Shown here: positions 27,793 through 36,497 of the stretch, piece by piece
How the letters are laid out: each line of letters begins with the position of its first letter
How positions within the stretch are numbered: position 1 is the stretch's first letter
From: Desulfobulbus propionicus
Lineage (GTDB): Bacteria; Desulfobacterota; Desulfobulbia; Desulfobulbales; Desulfobulbaceae
DNA: 64,000 nucleotides
Direction of reading: 5' to 3'
Assembly (NCBI GenBank): GCA_002748755.1
Contig: PDTD01000003.1
Span: forward strand, 1-64,000
Position numbers and translations under genes: made by a program
The notes under the pieces: generated by a model
What the model was told of the DNA's origin: nothing
The model's database searches: none
What the model saw: the letters and a program-made list of their open reading frames with translations, nothing else

Positions 27793-29558
27793 AACTCTTT
27801 CTTCCCGGCGAGCAGACCAGAATGATTTGCATTGCTGCTTTTATCGGCGTGATGTCGGGTTTTGCAATCATCGTTTTTCGGGAATCCGTTGAGTTGGTTC
27901 ATACGGTTGTGTTTATCGGGGGGCAGAAATTGCTGAGGATTGATCAGGGCGGTTGGCGGAGTCTGCTGCTCCCCCTTTTACCCATGACAGGAGCGACGGC
28001 GCTTATACCGCTCTCTCTGGCCTTTCCCGGTGAGGTTAATGGATACGGGCTCACCGCCTTTCTCAGGAGAGTCAATCTGGAGAATGGCGTTATCCGGGCA
28101 CGCACCGTCTTCCTGAAGATAGTTGCCACCGCCCTGACCATAGGTTCGGGAAATTCCGCCGGCGTGGAGGGGCCCATTGCCCAGATTGGCGGCGCGCTCG
28201 GATCACAGGTGGGGCAGCGTTTTCGCGTGTCAGGCAAGCGTATGAAAGTGTACATCGCAGCCGGCTCAGCCGGCGGGATTGCCGGTATTTTCAACGCGCC
28301 CCTGGCCGGTATTTTTTTTGCAGCGGAGATCGTTCTGCTGGGCACCTATGAGGTGTCCTCCTTTTCCGCCCTGGTTATTTCTTCTGCCCTGTCCACGGTG
28401 GTATCCCGCGCCTATTATGGGGAGATACCAGCCTTCCCCATTCCTGATTATCAGATAGTCAACTATTTCGTAGAGTTGCCGCTGTACGCTCTTATGGCTT
28501 TTCTGGTCGGTATCCTGGCGGTCATTCATATTCGTTTTTTTTATTATGTGCGGGATAAATTCCAGGCCATGCCTCTGCATCCGCAAGTCAAACCCCTGAT
28601 CGGAGCCTTTTTCATCGGTTGTATTGGCTTGTTTTTCCCCCAGATCATGGGAGATGGCTATGACTACATTGAGCAGACGCTGGCAGGCCAGGGGGTGGTC
28701 TGGGTGATGTTTATCCTAATTTTTCTCAAGTCCACCGGCACAGCGATTACCCTAGGCTCAGGGGGCGCGGGCGGGGTGTTTGCTCCTGCCCTGTTTATAG
28801 GCGCTGTTATTGGCGGCGCTTATGGCGGCGTGCTGCACCAGTGGTTTCCCGGGGTCACCGCTGATTCGGGCGCCTATGCCACTGTGGGGATCGGCGCCTT
28901 TCTGGCGGCTTCCACCCATGCACCACTGACGGCTATTTTCCTGCTGTTTGAGATGACCGGCAACTACATGATTATCATTCCGGTCATGATGACTGCTGTC
29001 CTGGGTACTATGACCGCCACCAGGTTCTATCCGGATTCCATTGATACCGTTGATTTCACCCGTCAGGGCATAGATATTCATCAAGGCCGGGAAGTGGCGA
29101 TCATGAAATCCATCCGGGTAGGGAAAGCTATCACTGAGGATGTAGATTTTATAAGTGAAAATGCCAATATAAATCACCTGCTAGAATTGTTTCGCATTGC
29201 CAGGGACAGCTTTTATTTTCCAGTGGTCAACCACAGAGGCCTGATGGTGGGGGTGGTCTCTATGCAGGATGTCAAAACCATTCTCCATGATGAGGAACAG
29301 AGGGTTTGCTACCTGGTAGGAGCGATCTGTACCAGGGATGTGATTATGTTGACCCCTGATGATAACTGTTATGAAGCCATGCAGTTGTTTGATATAAAGG
29401 GGATCGATGAAATACCGGTGGTGGAAAGCCATGAGGAACCCTGGGTGCTCGGGATGCTCAGGCGGCAGGATGTGATTGCTGCCTATAATCATGAGATGCT
29501 GAACCGGGGGATCAGCGAAAAGGCGGCTTCGATTCGGATGTTATGTTCTGTGGAGTGA
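27777..29558 (+). CDS. ClC-type chloride channel/transporter with CBS domains
   Basis: 593 residues. Residues 15-420 form the polytopic ClC core with signature GSGNSAGVEGP (gating Glu131), FNAPLAGIFFAAE (Glu184) and GSGGAGGVFAPALFIGA. Residues about 440-590 hold a CBS pair, probably a nucleotide-sensing regulatory unit. The position equivalent to the internal proton glutamate of E. coli ClC (Glu203) is Ile185, and the usual GSGIPE loop reads NGYGLT. Proton coupling may therefore differ. It works in the inner membrane. ATG 27777 lies inside the end of dgt. Confidence 0.92.
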   Translation: MRTKIKLFLPGEQTRMICIAAFIGVMSGFAIIVFRESVELVHTVVFIGGQKLLRIDQGGWRSLLLPLLPMTGATALIPLSLAFPGEVNGYGLTAFLRRVNLENGVIRARTVFLKIVATALTIGSGNSAGVEGPIAQIGGALGSQVGQRFRVSGKRMKVYIAAGSAGGIAGIFNAPLAGIFFAAEIVLLGTYEVSSFSALVISSALSTVVSRAYYGEIPAFPIPDYQIVNYFVELPLYALMAFLVGILAVIHIRFFYYVRDKFQAMPLHPQVKPLIGAFFIGCIGLFFPQIMGDGYDYIEQTLAGQGVVWVMFILIFLKSTGTAITLGSGGAGGVFAPALFIGAVIGGAYGGVLHQWFPGVTADSGAYATVGIGAFLAASTHAPLTAIFLLFEMTGNYMIIIPVMMTAVLGTMTATRFYPDSIDTVDFTRQGIDIHQGREVAIMKSIRVGKAITEDVDFISENANINHLLELFRIARDSFYFPVVNHRGLMVGVVSMQDVKTILHDEEQRVCYLVGAICTRDVIMLTPDDNCYEAMQLFDIKGIDEIPVVESHEEPWVLGMLRRQDVIAAYNHEMLNRGISEKAASIRMLCSVE

Positions 29559-29752
29559 TACCCGATGTGTGGGATCACGGTTTTTTCTCTTTTATCTTTA
29601 TCAAGAGCATGTCAAAACGGCTGCCCCTCAAAGGGGAACACTGCAAGCAAGTCGGTGTTCAAAAGAGCGTACCTGTCTGTGCCGCGCTTCTTTTTTGCCC
29701 GTTCCCCAGGGGACTGGTAATAGTGCTGGTGCTTCTTTTTCTCTGATGTATA

Positions 29753-30163
29753 ATGAGGACATACAGACCAAGAGTTGCACACGCGAGGCATTCTTTGCAG
29801 ATTACACTCTTTTCATTTGGTTTTAAACATGGCTGTCCGCAGGCGGATATGCTCCTTGATGTCCGTTTTTTGCCCAACCCCTATTGGGTGCCTGAATTGA
29901 CGGCCCACAGCGGTCGTGACCCCAGGGTAGCACTCTATGTACTGGGCAATGCCAGCGGACGCCAATTTCTTGAACACCTGGAACCTTTTCTCGTTTTTTT
30001 CTGCCAAGAGCATGCTGCACGGGAAAGGGAGCGGGTGACGCTCGCCATTGGGTGTACAGGTGGAAAACATCGGAGTGTGGCTGTTGTTGAGCATCTGTGG
30101 CGGCTTTTACAGGAAAAATCATTTCCCGTGGAGTCCTTTCATCGTGACCTGGATAAAGAGTAG
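29753..30163 (+). CDS. Stand-alone RapZ C-terminal domain protein
   Basis: 136 residues matching only the C-terminal domain of RapZ (YvcJ): ITLFSFGFKHGCPQADMLLD, RFLPNPYWVPEL, and GCTGGKHRSV at residues 100-109. In full-length RapZ this domain binds the small RNA GlmZ and glucosamine-6-phosphate, while the missing N-terminal half is a P-loop NTPase. No Walker motif is present here and the upstream DNA does not encode one, so it appears to be a genuine single-domain version. The ligand is unknown. ATG 29753 leaves about 14 residues before the domain. Confidence 0.82.
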   Translation: MRTYRPRVAHARHSLQITLFSFGFKHGCPQADMLLDVRFLPNPYWVPELTAHSGRDPRVALYVLGNASGRQFLEHLEPFLVFFCQEHAARERERVTLAIGCTGGKHRSVAVVEHLWRLLQEKSFPVESFHRDLDKE

Positions 30164-30499
30164 GCCCACACTTGTTCCCTGCTGTCCTTGTTTGGGGGAT
30201 GGTAAACCGATGTGAGGGACGCACAGCCATGCTGCATATCCTTTCCTTTTGCCAAACCATGGCAACAAAGGCATCCTGGCGGGGTTTCCCCCCCAAAGGG
30301 CCCGAGAATTTGTCTTGTTTTTTGCACACCTTGGCCTTGAACGGAAAAAAATAGGCTGCACGCTACGCCTTGAGGGCAAACACCAGAGCGATCTTGTCCC
30401 CTTGTCAGACGTTGCTGCCTGCAGCCCCCCAGCCCCAATGTCTCCTGCTCCTTTCTTTGGCAGGTGAAATGTGGGCGGAATACCCATTGAGAGGGCACG
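30164..30499. other. Stretch without a confident gene
   Basis: Several overlapping short frames on both strands span this 336-base gap but none resembles a known family. They contradict each other. I see no RNA or terminator here. A GCAGGTGAAA stretch precedes the phasin-like gene. Confidence 0.3.
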
Positions 30500-30814
30500 A
30501 TGAAAGAATTTTTGAAAAATGTTGTCTATGCCGGTGCAGGAGCTGCCTTCCTTACCAAGGAAAAAATAGAGGAAGTCAAAACCGAGTTGATTGGCAAGGG
30601 GAAGATGACCCGGGAAGAGGGGAAACAGTTTGTCGACGATCTGGTGAAAAAGTCCGAGCAGGCCAGGGAACAGTTTGAGGTCTGGCTGCATGCAAGGGTG
30701 GAGGAGAAAGTAAAACAGCTCAACTTGGCCACGGCAGACGAGGTCAGTGCATTGCGCAGACAGGTTGCTGAGCTTAAGAGCGCCTTGACTGCCCGTGATA
30801 ATGAACGGTCTTGA
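30500..30814 (+). CDS. Phasin-superfamily small coiled-coil protein
   Basis: 104 residues, almost entirely helical: an N-terminal AGAGAAFLTKEKIEEV segment, a central GKMTREEGKQFVDDLVKKSE, and a C-terminal heptad region (EVSALRRQVAELKSAL). This is the pattern of the phasin-like proteins often found just before UbiB-family kinases. Classical phasins coat polyhydroxyalkanoate granules, but these short proteins may have another role. It lies 9 bases upstream of the UbiB gene, so the two are very probably an operon. Confidence 0.75.
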   Translation: MKEFLKNVVYAGAGAAFLTKEKIEEVKTELIGKGKMTREEGKQFVDDLVKKSEQAREQFEVWLHARVEEKVKQLNLATADEVSALRRQVAELKSALTARDNERS

Positions 30815-30823
30815 TAGCCCCTG

Positions 30824-32521
30824 ATGTTCAGTATCCGAAAATTTGGGGCCATAGGCCGCACATACCGGCATGTGCATCGCTATCATCGGATACTGCGTGT
30901 CCTCTTTAAATATGGGTTTGAGGATCTGGTTGAGCGTCTCCACCTGGACCAGTACTTTGCCTCCGGTCTGCAGGTGATCAACCGCAAACCCCGTGAGCAG
31001 ATCACTCGCTTTACGCGTCCAGAACGATTACGACTTGTTTTTGAGGAACTTGGGCCGACCTTTATAAAACTCGGTCAGCTCCTCTCCACCAGACCGGATC
31101 TTATCCCGCCCGCCTACCTGGATGAGTTGACCAAACTCCAGGACAGTATTCCTGCTTTTGCCACCGAGGAGGTGGAAGCCATTTTTCTAGACGAACTCGG
31201 GGTCACACCTGAGGATTTTTTTCACTCTTTTACCTCAGAGCCTTTGGCTGCCGCATCCATAGGGCAGGTACATCGTGCCCGGCTGGAGAGTGGTGAAGAG
31301 GTGGTGGTCAAGGTACGGCGACCGGGTATAGAGCAGATCATTACCGTGGACCTGGAGATTCTCTCCCACTTGGCCGGGCTCATGGAGCAGTACCTTGAAG
31401 AGGGGCAGGGGCACCGTCCCACTGGAATTGTCAAGGAGTTTTCCCGTGGACTGAGCAGGGAAATTGATTTCAATAACGAACTGGCTCATATGCAGCGTTT
31501 CAGCAGGCAATTTGCCGGTAACCGTCACATTCATGTTCCCAAGGTATATCCCCTTCTGAGCACCGAGCGTATTCTGGTTATGGAGTATGTAGACGGGGTG
31601 AAATGTTCACATATTGAGCAGTTGAAAGAGATGCACTGCGATCTGCCCCTGGTAGCGAAGCGGGGTGCCAACCTGGTGATGGAGCAGATTTTTGTTCACG
31701 GCTTTTTTCATGCTGATCCGCATCCGGGGAATATTTTCATCCTGCCGGGGAACGTGATCAGTTTTATTGATTTCGGTCAGATTGGCCGCCTGTCCCTGCG
31801 GGACCGGGAACTGTTCTCGCAGCTGGTACTCAGCCTTGTCTCTGGGAATGAACAGGCGATTATTGCTGGTATTCTCAAGGTAACCCTGCAGCAGGGCGAG
31901 GTGGACACGGAGCTGCTGAGCCGGGACATTGCAGGATTTATGGACCTCTATCTCTATCGCCCTCTTGGAGAAATCAAGGCGGCCAAACTCCTGCAGGAAT
32001 TGCTGCATCTTTTGACCCGGCACAAACTCAGTTTCAAACCAAGCATGTATATGATGATGAAAGCACTCAGTACCGTGGAAGGGGTAGGGCTGATGCTGGA
32101 TCCAGACCTGCAACTTATCCTGCTGGCCAAACCGTTCATGCGTAAAATTCAGCTTGATCGCATGCATCCGAGGCGGCTTGCCGATGACCTGGCTGATACG
32201 GGCGGAGCCTATGCCCGTCTGGTACGCGGGATGCCTGATGAACTGCTCAGTATTCTCAAACGTTTGCGATCCGGTGCCATGCAGTTTGAATGCAAGCATC
32301 AGGGCTTGCAGTCGCTGGGAACCGCCTTGGACCGCGCCTCCAACCGGATTGCCTGCTCCATAGTGCTGGCAGCGCTCATCATTGGTAGCTCCCTGATTGT
32401 TCTCTCAAATATTCCGCCTCGCTGGCATGGCATCCCCCTGATTGGCATCGTAGGGTTTCTGGCGGCTGGTATCATGGGTTTCTGGCTGTTGGTGTCTATC
32501 ATCCGTCAGGGTCGGATGTAG
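30824..32521 (+). CDS. AarF/UbiB (ABC1) family atypical kinase
   Basis: 565 residues. It contains the family marks: KLGQ in the N-terminal extension (FIKLGQLLSTRPDL), the alanine-rich loop AAASIGQVHRA, the lysine in VVVKVRRPG, HADPHPGN (residues 296-303) and FIDFGQIG. Two C-terminal membrane helices follow (residues about 505-560). ABC1 proteins act at membranes in quinone or other prenyl-lipid synthesis, probably as ATPases. A strict anaerobe might use it for menaquinone biology; that is inference. It follows a phasin-like gene. Confidence 0.92.
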   Translation: MFSIRKFGAIGRTYRHVHRYHRILRVLFKYGFEDLVERLHLDQYFASGLQVINRKPREQITRFTRPERLRLVFEELGPTFIKLGQLLSTRPDLIPPAYLDELTKLQDSIPAFATEEVEAIFLDELGVTPEDFFHSFTSEPLAAASIGQVHRARLESGEEVVVKVRRPGIEQIITVDLEILSHLAGLMEQYLEEGQGHRPTGIVKEFSRGLSREIDFNNELAHMQRFSRQFAGNRHIHVPKVYPLLSTERILVMEYVDGVKCSHIEQLKEMHCDLPLVAKRGANLVMEQIFVHGFFHADPHPGNIFILPGNVISFIDFGQIGRLSLRDRELFSQLVLSLVSGNEQAIIAGILKVTLQQGEVDTELLSRDIAGFMDLYLYRPLGEIKAAKLLQELLHLLTRHKLSFKPSMYMMMKALSTVEGVGLMLDPDLQLILLAKPFMRKIQLDRMHPRRLADDLADTGGAYARLVRGMPDELLSILKRLRSGAMQFECKHQGLQSLGTALDRASNRIACSIVLAALIIGSSLIVLSNIPPRWHGIPLIGIVGFLAAGIMGFWLLVSIIRQGRM

Positions 32522-32544
32522 GCCGATTTTTTCGTGAACAAAGC

Positions 32545-32572
32545 TCTGATGAGAAATCCGGATCCGGGCTAA
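32545..32572 (+). repeat. MITE-like repeat end fragment
   Basis: CTGATGAGAAATCCGGATCC continuing GGGCTAA matches a terminal piece of the dispersed repeat family. Only one end is present. It lies in the convergent gap between ubiB and ydbL. Confidence 0.45.
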
Positions 32573-32657
32573 CCGACCTGGGCTGTCGGCAGGTTCGTAG
32601 CCTATCTTGTTTGGGGCGTGGTTTTTTTCCTCCCCTAAAATGCGGCTCCCCTAACCA

Positions 32658-32981
32658 CTATTTGATCACCCATTTGCCGTTGACCTTGATGAATTGGCCT
32701 GCTGGGGTTTTTGCTATGGCTTTTTTTCCCGCTAACTGTTCCACAGCCAAAAGAGAGATGTTTCTTCGCTTCGCTATTTTCAGGTATTGTTTTTTCCGGG
32801 TCGCATTGACATTGAGAACCAGTCTGTCTGCGGCAACATTTCCTGCCTGCACAGTTTGCAGATAGCCGCTGGGGGTTTCTCCGACCAGTCTCAGCTGCTT
32901 GGCCGTCTGGAGATCCATGGCCAGGGGGACACTTGTGAGCATAAAAAAGGCTGCAACCAGGAACATACATATTTTTTTCAT
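32658..32981 (-). CDS. ydbL: YdbL family (DUF1318) periplasmic protein
   Basis: 107 residues. A signal peptide (MKKICMFLVAAFFMLTSVPLA) is followed by the DUF1318 pattern LQTAKQLRLVGETPSGYLQ, VNATRKKQYLKIAKRRNISL and KTPAGQFI. In E. coli YdbL is the periplasmic partner of YdbH and YnbE, helping their assembly across the envelope. ATG 32981 follows AAGGAG 6-7 bases upstream, better than the upstream alternative at 33014. It starts 10 bases after ynbE and is the last gene of the operon. Confidence 0.88.
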   Translation of the reverse strand: MKKICMFLVAAFFMLTSVPLAMDLQTAKQLRLVGETPSGYLQTVQAGNVAADRLVLNVNATRKKQYLKIAKRRNISLLAVEQLAGKKAIAKTPAGQFIKVNGKWVIK

Positions 32982-32991
32982 AACGGGCTCC

Positions 32992-33189
32992 TTAAAATAA
33001 TCCATTCTCCTCACTCAAGACTTTTTCCAGATCCTGTTCCACCTTGACCTGTATCTCGTGTTTGATATGCACATTGAGGTTGATGGTGATGGGTTCTTCG
33101 GGAGGTGCAATCTCAACTTCTGGGGTGCATCCACCGAGGATCAAGAAAAAGAGGAGCAGTATGGACAGGCCATGGAAACATTTCAGCAT
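32992..33189 (-). CDS. ynbE: YnbE-like outer-membrane lipoprotein
   Basis: 65 residues. The signal ends in a lipobox LGGC, followed by TPEVEIAPPEEPITINLNVH, the YnbE pattern. In E. coli YnbE polymerises through beta strands and continues the hydrophobic groove of YdbH to the outer membrane. ATG 33189 has AAGGA upstream. It lies between ydbH and ydbL, which supports the call despite its small size. Confidence 0.87.
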   Translation of the reverse strand: MLKCFHGLSILLLFFLILGGCTPEVEIAPPEEPITINLNVHIKHEIQVKVEQDLEKVLSEENGLF

Positions 33190-33313
33190 AGGGTATCCTT
33201 GGAATAGCAGCACCTAGAGAGGACATCAATGCGGCAGACTGTCCGGCAGCGCGGTGTGCTTTTTCCGCCTGCGGGTACTGCTGCCACAAAGAAAGGGTCG
33301 TGCAAGAAGACTG

Positions 33314-35785
33314 TTATTTCTTATCCAGATGGAACGTCTTGCCCGTATTGTACCGGACACTTTGCAGAAGGGAAAGAACATTTTGCTCGCTATGGATATT
33401 CAGGTGCACCGGCCTGGTCTCTGACAGGTGGGGGCTTGTTCCTTGCAGGTGAACATCAACCAGCAGGCTGCCGTCTGGATGATAGACCACTTCTGCCTGC
33501 AGTAGGGAGTAAGAGAATTCGCGCAGTGCACGGAGGGCCATGGCCGTGTACTTGTTTTTTGGGGCAGCAACGATTGGTTGATAGCGAATGTGACCACCCT
33601 GCTCATCGGTATGTAACAGCCCGTTTTCTATGCTGATACCCTGTTCTCCTTTCTCTAGAGGAAGCGTCCCTGAAATGCGGCCTGCCACCTCCAGGTCATC
33701 TCTTTTCAAAGGGGCGAGCAGCTCGGCCAGATCGATGTTGTTCAGGGAGAGTGTGGTTTTCGCTCCAGGAGTGTTCACTGAGACGGCAAAGGGGGCGGCT
33801 GAAATGGTACCGCCTGCGGCGCTGGCAGAGATATCAGTGAACGAGATCGTTGCCTGTTGTCCTTTCTTTTTGAAAGGCATGTGAGTACGCAGGCGTATCT
33901 CTTGGAAGGGAAGAAAGGTGTTGAGCTGTCCCAGAGTCCATTGACCGGGGACGACGGATTTTGGGCTGGGCCAGAGTTGGATGCTTTCTCTGCCCTCAAG
34001 GTCGATGAAATCAATCCCGTGTATTGAACCTGCACCTTTTTCCAAGGCTGCTGTCACCACCATCTCTGGCGGGCTGCCGTGGCTCCAGGAGCCTGTCAAT
34101 GTGCCCTTTACCTGGCCGCTGGTCAGCTCGAGGGGGAGGTGTTTGCTCTGGACAAACGTGCGTAGGGGAGTGAAATCACGCAACCTGATAGGGGCTGTAG
34201 TCAGGCCTTGGATATGTCCTGTTTTGGTTTCGGGATTATGATCGAACGTGAGGCGCACCCTGCCGCCGCCAGCATCGGGACTCAGGGTGACAAGACCGTG
34301 TATCCGATGGCCGGTGTGGGTACTGTGTGCCTCTATCGAGTGCAGAGGCACGGTGTGCTTGCCAAAGCGAACCTCTGCCGCTTCAGTTTCAGCCTGCAGT
34401 ACCCAGAGAAGCTCATTGGCTGAGCGCTCAAGGCGGTTGAGGTCCAGGGTCGTTTTCTGGAAAGTGGCCCTCCAGGTTGGCGCATGGACTTCAAATGGCG
34501 AAACAGTTGCCCGCAGGGGGAGAACTGTCCAATTGTCAGGGGTTACGGTGAACTGCCAGGGTATGACGGGAGAAAGAATGACCTCAGGAAAAGAGATGGC
34601 CTGGAGATCCAGTTGTTGGGCGGCAATGGTGTCTGCAAGCGCAGTCAGTGTCGGGTGTCGTTTTTGCACAGATAACGAGAGAGCACGCGGCTGGATATGC
34701 AGTCGGCCTATGGTCTTGCTGTGCACCTTGAGGGCGCGGAACTGCCAGTCTGTTTTCCCGCCAGGGGTCAGGGTGAAGCCATTGCGGTTCAGAGCGATCC
34801 TGCCTTGCAGGTCCAGTCGCAGCTGGTCCAGCGATCCATAACTGAAGACCATATCTTCAGCCAAAAGTTGTGTGTGTGGCAAGAGGTCGATTTCGCCCCA
34901 GTGGTCCAGCCTGCCTGCGGCTTTCAGGTGCAGTGAGCGGAGTGTGTTGTGCTTGAATGCAAGATGCTGTGCAGTAACCTCACCTGAAAAGAGAGGGATA
35001 CCCGTCCATTGGGACTCTGCGGACACCCGGATATCTCCTTGTATCTGCCAAGGCATCTTGATACCCAGCGAGTTTGTCAGCTCAGAAACAGAGAAGCAGG
35101 CATGGAGCTGAAGGGCAGCCGGGGTGATAGTGAGGGCTGCTTCCTGTGGCCGCATCTGCGGCGCAGTCAGGGCAGCGCGAAGGTTGAGGCGCGGTCGGCC
35201 CTGCGTCCGTTGCCGAGCGGTGAGCGTAAGCACCCTACGGTTCACAAGAACTGTACGCAGTTCCAGAGTTCTGTACTCCTCTGTGCTCCAGAGCTGCAGG
35301 GTGCTCATCTTCTTGGCGAAAACAGCTGGGGTAATACCCTCGATCATCAGTTGCTTCACCGTGAGTCGGGCAGCAGGGAGATCAGCCAGGTCCACCTGTG
35401 CAAAAAAACGCTGAACACGATCCGGAAAAGGAGCTGGGTGTTTTTGGGCAGAAGATGCCCAATCCGGCAGCCTGAGATGCAGAGATTCTACACGAATTTC
35501 CTCGATCCTCCCATGATGCAGGGCCTCAAGGGTATAGAGGCAGGTAACGCCCTGGGCAACAATCTGGAAGGGACCGCTGTCTGTCTGCACCTCTGCTTCC
35601 AGTTGCCGGATACGAAGGGTATCCAGGGTCAGACTGTCGAGCTGCAGAGACAGCCTGTGCGGTGTCTGCTGGTTAATGTACCAGGTCAGAGTAGATTCCA
35701 GTACCTGTACTCTCCCCACCACTAGGCTGCAGGCCATAGCGAAGAAGAAAAGACCAATACAGAGAAAAAAAGTTCGCAGGGACAT
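33314..35785 (-). CDS. ydbH: YdbH-type AsmA-like envelope protein
   Basis: 823 residues. An N-terminal membrane anchor (FFLCIGLFFFAMACSLVVGR) precedes a long periplasmic beta-rich region, and the C-terminal portion fits the YdbH domain (for example GRISGTLPLEKGEQGISIENG). E. coli YdbH, TamB and YhdP are partially redundant bridge-like proteins needed for phospholipid movement between inner and outer membranes. Gene order ydbH-ynbE-ydbL is conserved here. The gap to ynbE is 124 bases. The ATG at 35785 has a weak ribosome site. Confidence 0.88.
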   Translation of the reverse strand: MSLRTFFLCIGLFFFAMACSLVVGRVQVLESTLTWYINQQTPHRLSLQLDSLTLDTLRIRQLEAEVQTDSGPFQIVAQGVTCLYTLEALHHGRIEEIRVESLHLRLPDWASSAQKHPAPFPDRVQRFFAQVDLADLPAARLTVKQLMIEGITPAVFAKKMSTLQLWSTEEYRTLELRTVLVNRRVLTLTARQRTQGRPRLNLRAALTAPQMRPQEAALTITPAALQLHACFSVSELTNSLGIKMPWQIQGDIRVSAESQWTGIPLFSGEVTAQHLAFKHNTLRSLHLKAAGRLDHWGEIDLLPHTQLLAEDMVFSYGSLDQLRLDLQGRIALNRNGFTLTPGGKTDWQFRALKVHSKTIGRLHIQPRALSLSVQKRHPTLTALADTIAAQQLDLQAISFPEVILSPVIPWQFTVTPDNWTVLPLRATVSPFEVHAPTWRATFQKTTLDLNRLERSANELLWVLQAETEAAEVRFGKHTVPLHSIEAHSTHTGHRIHGLVTLSPDAGGGRVRLTFDHNPETKTGHIQGLTTAPIRLRDFTPLRTFVQSKHLPLELTSGQVKGTLTGSWSHGSPPEMVVTAALEKGAGSIHGIDFIDLEGRESIQLWPSPKSVVPGQWTLGQLNTFLPFQEIRLRTHMPFKKKGQQATISFTDISASAAGGTISAAPFAVSVNTPGAKTTLSLNNIDLAELLAPLKRDDLEVAGRISGTLPLEKGEQGISIENGLLHTDEQGGHIRYQPIVAAPKNKYTAMALRALREFSYSLLQAEVVYHPDGSLLVDVHLQGTSPHLSETRPVHLNIHSEQNVLSLLQSVRYNTGKTFHLDKK

Positions 35786-36373
35786 CTTGGATCAAGAAAG
35801 CATCCGGTGCAGGGTACCAGCAGGAGAGATCCCCTGGGGTTCCAGGCAAGCTATGGGGACCCTGTCCTGCTTTAGGTCCGGAACCTCTGTAAAAAAATAC
35901 GCTTCATATTGAAAAATTATTTTGCCCAGCCTCTTTTTTGGGGGCATTTTGTGTAGGCACATGCTTTTGCCCATTCCCGGATTCATAGTGACAGGTTTCA
36001 TCCATAGTGACATAAACAAAACCACCTGTAAATGTTTACCTATGAGAAAGGGTTGCTATCTTCCATGTAACACCCTGCGTAAGGTCACAACTCACGAGGG
36101 AGGAGTATGCCATTGGTTGGAAAAACATCCGCGAATCATGGGCAGGGTAGGGAGAAAATCTCGGCGACTCCCCCAGGTGAGGAAGACGTATGCTGCCTGT
36201 AAAAAGGCCCCTGCTTCAAATTTTTTTTGACTTTTATCTTTCGATCTAATATTTTTTAATTTCGTATGCGCTAATGAATTTCAGGCATGCCTAAGCTGAA
36301 CCTTTTGCGCGGGAAGATAGTGCTGAAGAAAGAAACGGGTTTGGTCAAGGCAGATGTCTGTTTTTCCGGCGTC
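35786..36373. other. Long intergenic region between ydbH and the giant surface-protein gene
   Basis: About 590 bases between divergent genes. A 102-codon plus-strand frame (35922-36230) shows no family resemblance. Two copies of CATAGTGACA (near 35984 and 36004) form a short direct repeat. An AT-rich stretch near 36220-36265 may hold the promoter of the giant gene, with TTGACT near 36227, but no well-spaced -10 box can be defined. Confidence 0.3.
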
Positions 36374-36420
36374 TTTGGTGTTTTTCCTGCTCCGCAAACG
36401 GGGCCAGGAAAAAAGCCAAA
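36374..36420 (+). promoter_or_regulatory. Leader hairpin upstream of the giant surface-protein gene
   Basis: TTTGG-TG-TTTTTCCTG pairs with CAGGAAAAA-AG-CCAAA around a GC-rich loop, a long imperfect hairpin 78 bases before the start codon. It has no T run, so it is not an ordinary terminator. It could control leader stability or bind a regulator. Only the structure is seen. Confidence 0.35.
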
Positions 36421-36497
36421 AACTGAGATGACGGGGTTTATAACAAGAATTTGCGTACTCCTCTGTCTTTTTGTTGGTTTCAATCGAGGACAACCCT

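Noticed and set aside
30119-30943. 274-codon minus-strand open frame covering a gap, the phasin-like gene and the ubiB start
   Set aside because: It runs antisense through two recognisable genes, and its predicted protein shows no domain.
31607-32299. 230-codon minus-strand open frame
   Set aside because: Antisense inside ubiB with no domain pattern.
34248-34841. 197-codon plus-strand open frame
   Set aside because: Antisense to ydbH and rich in Arg/Ser, as expected for a shadow frame.
36040-36440. Riboswitch (cyclic-di-GMP or cobalamin) ahead of the giant gene
   Set aside because: I looked for the conserved cores of both and found neither; only a simple hairpin is supported.
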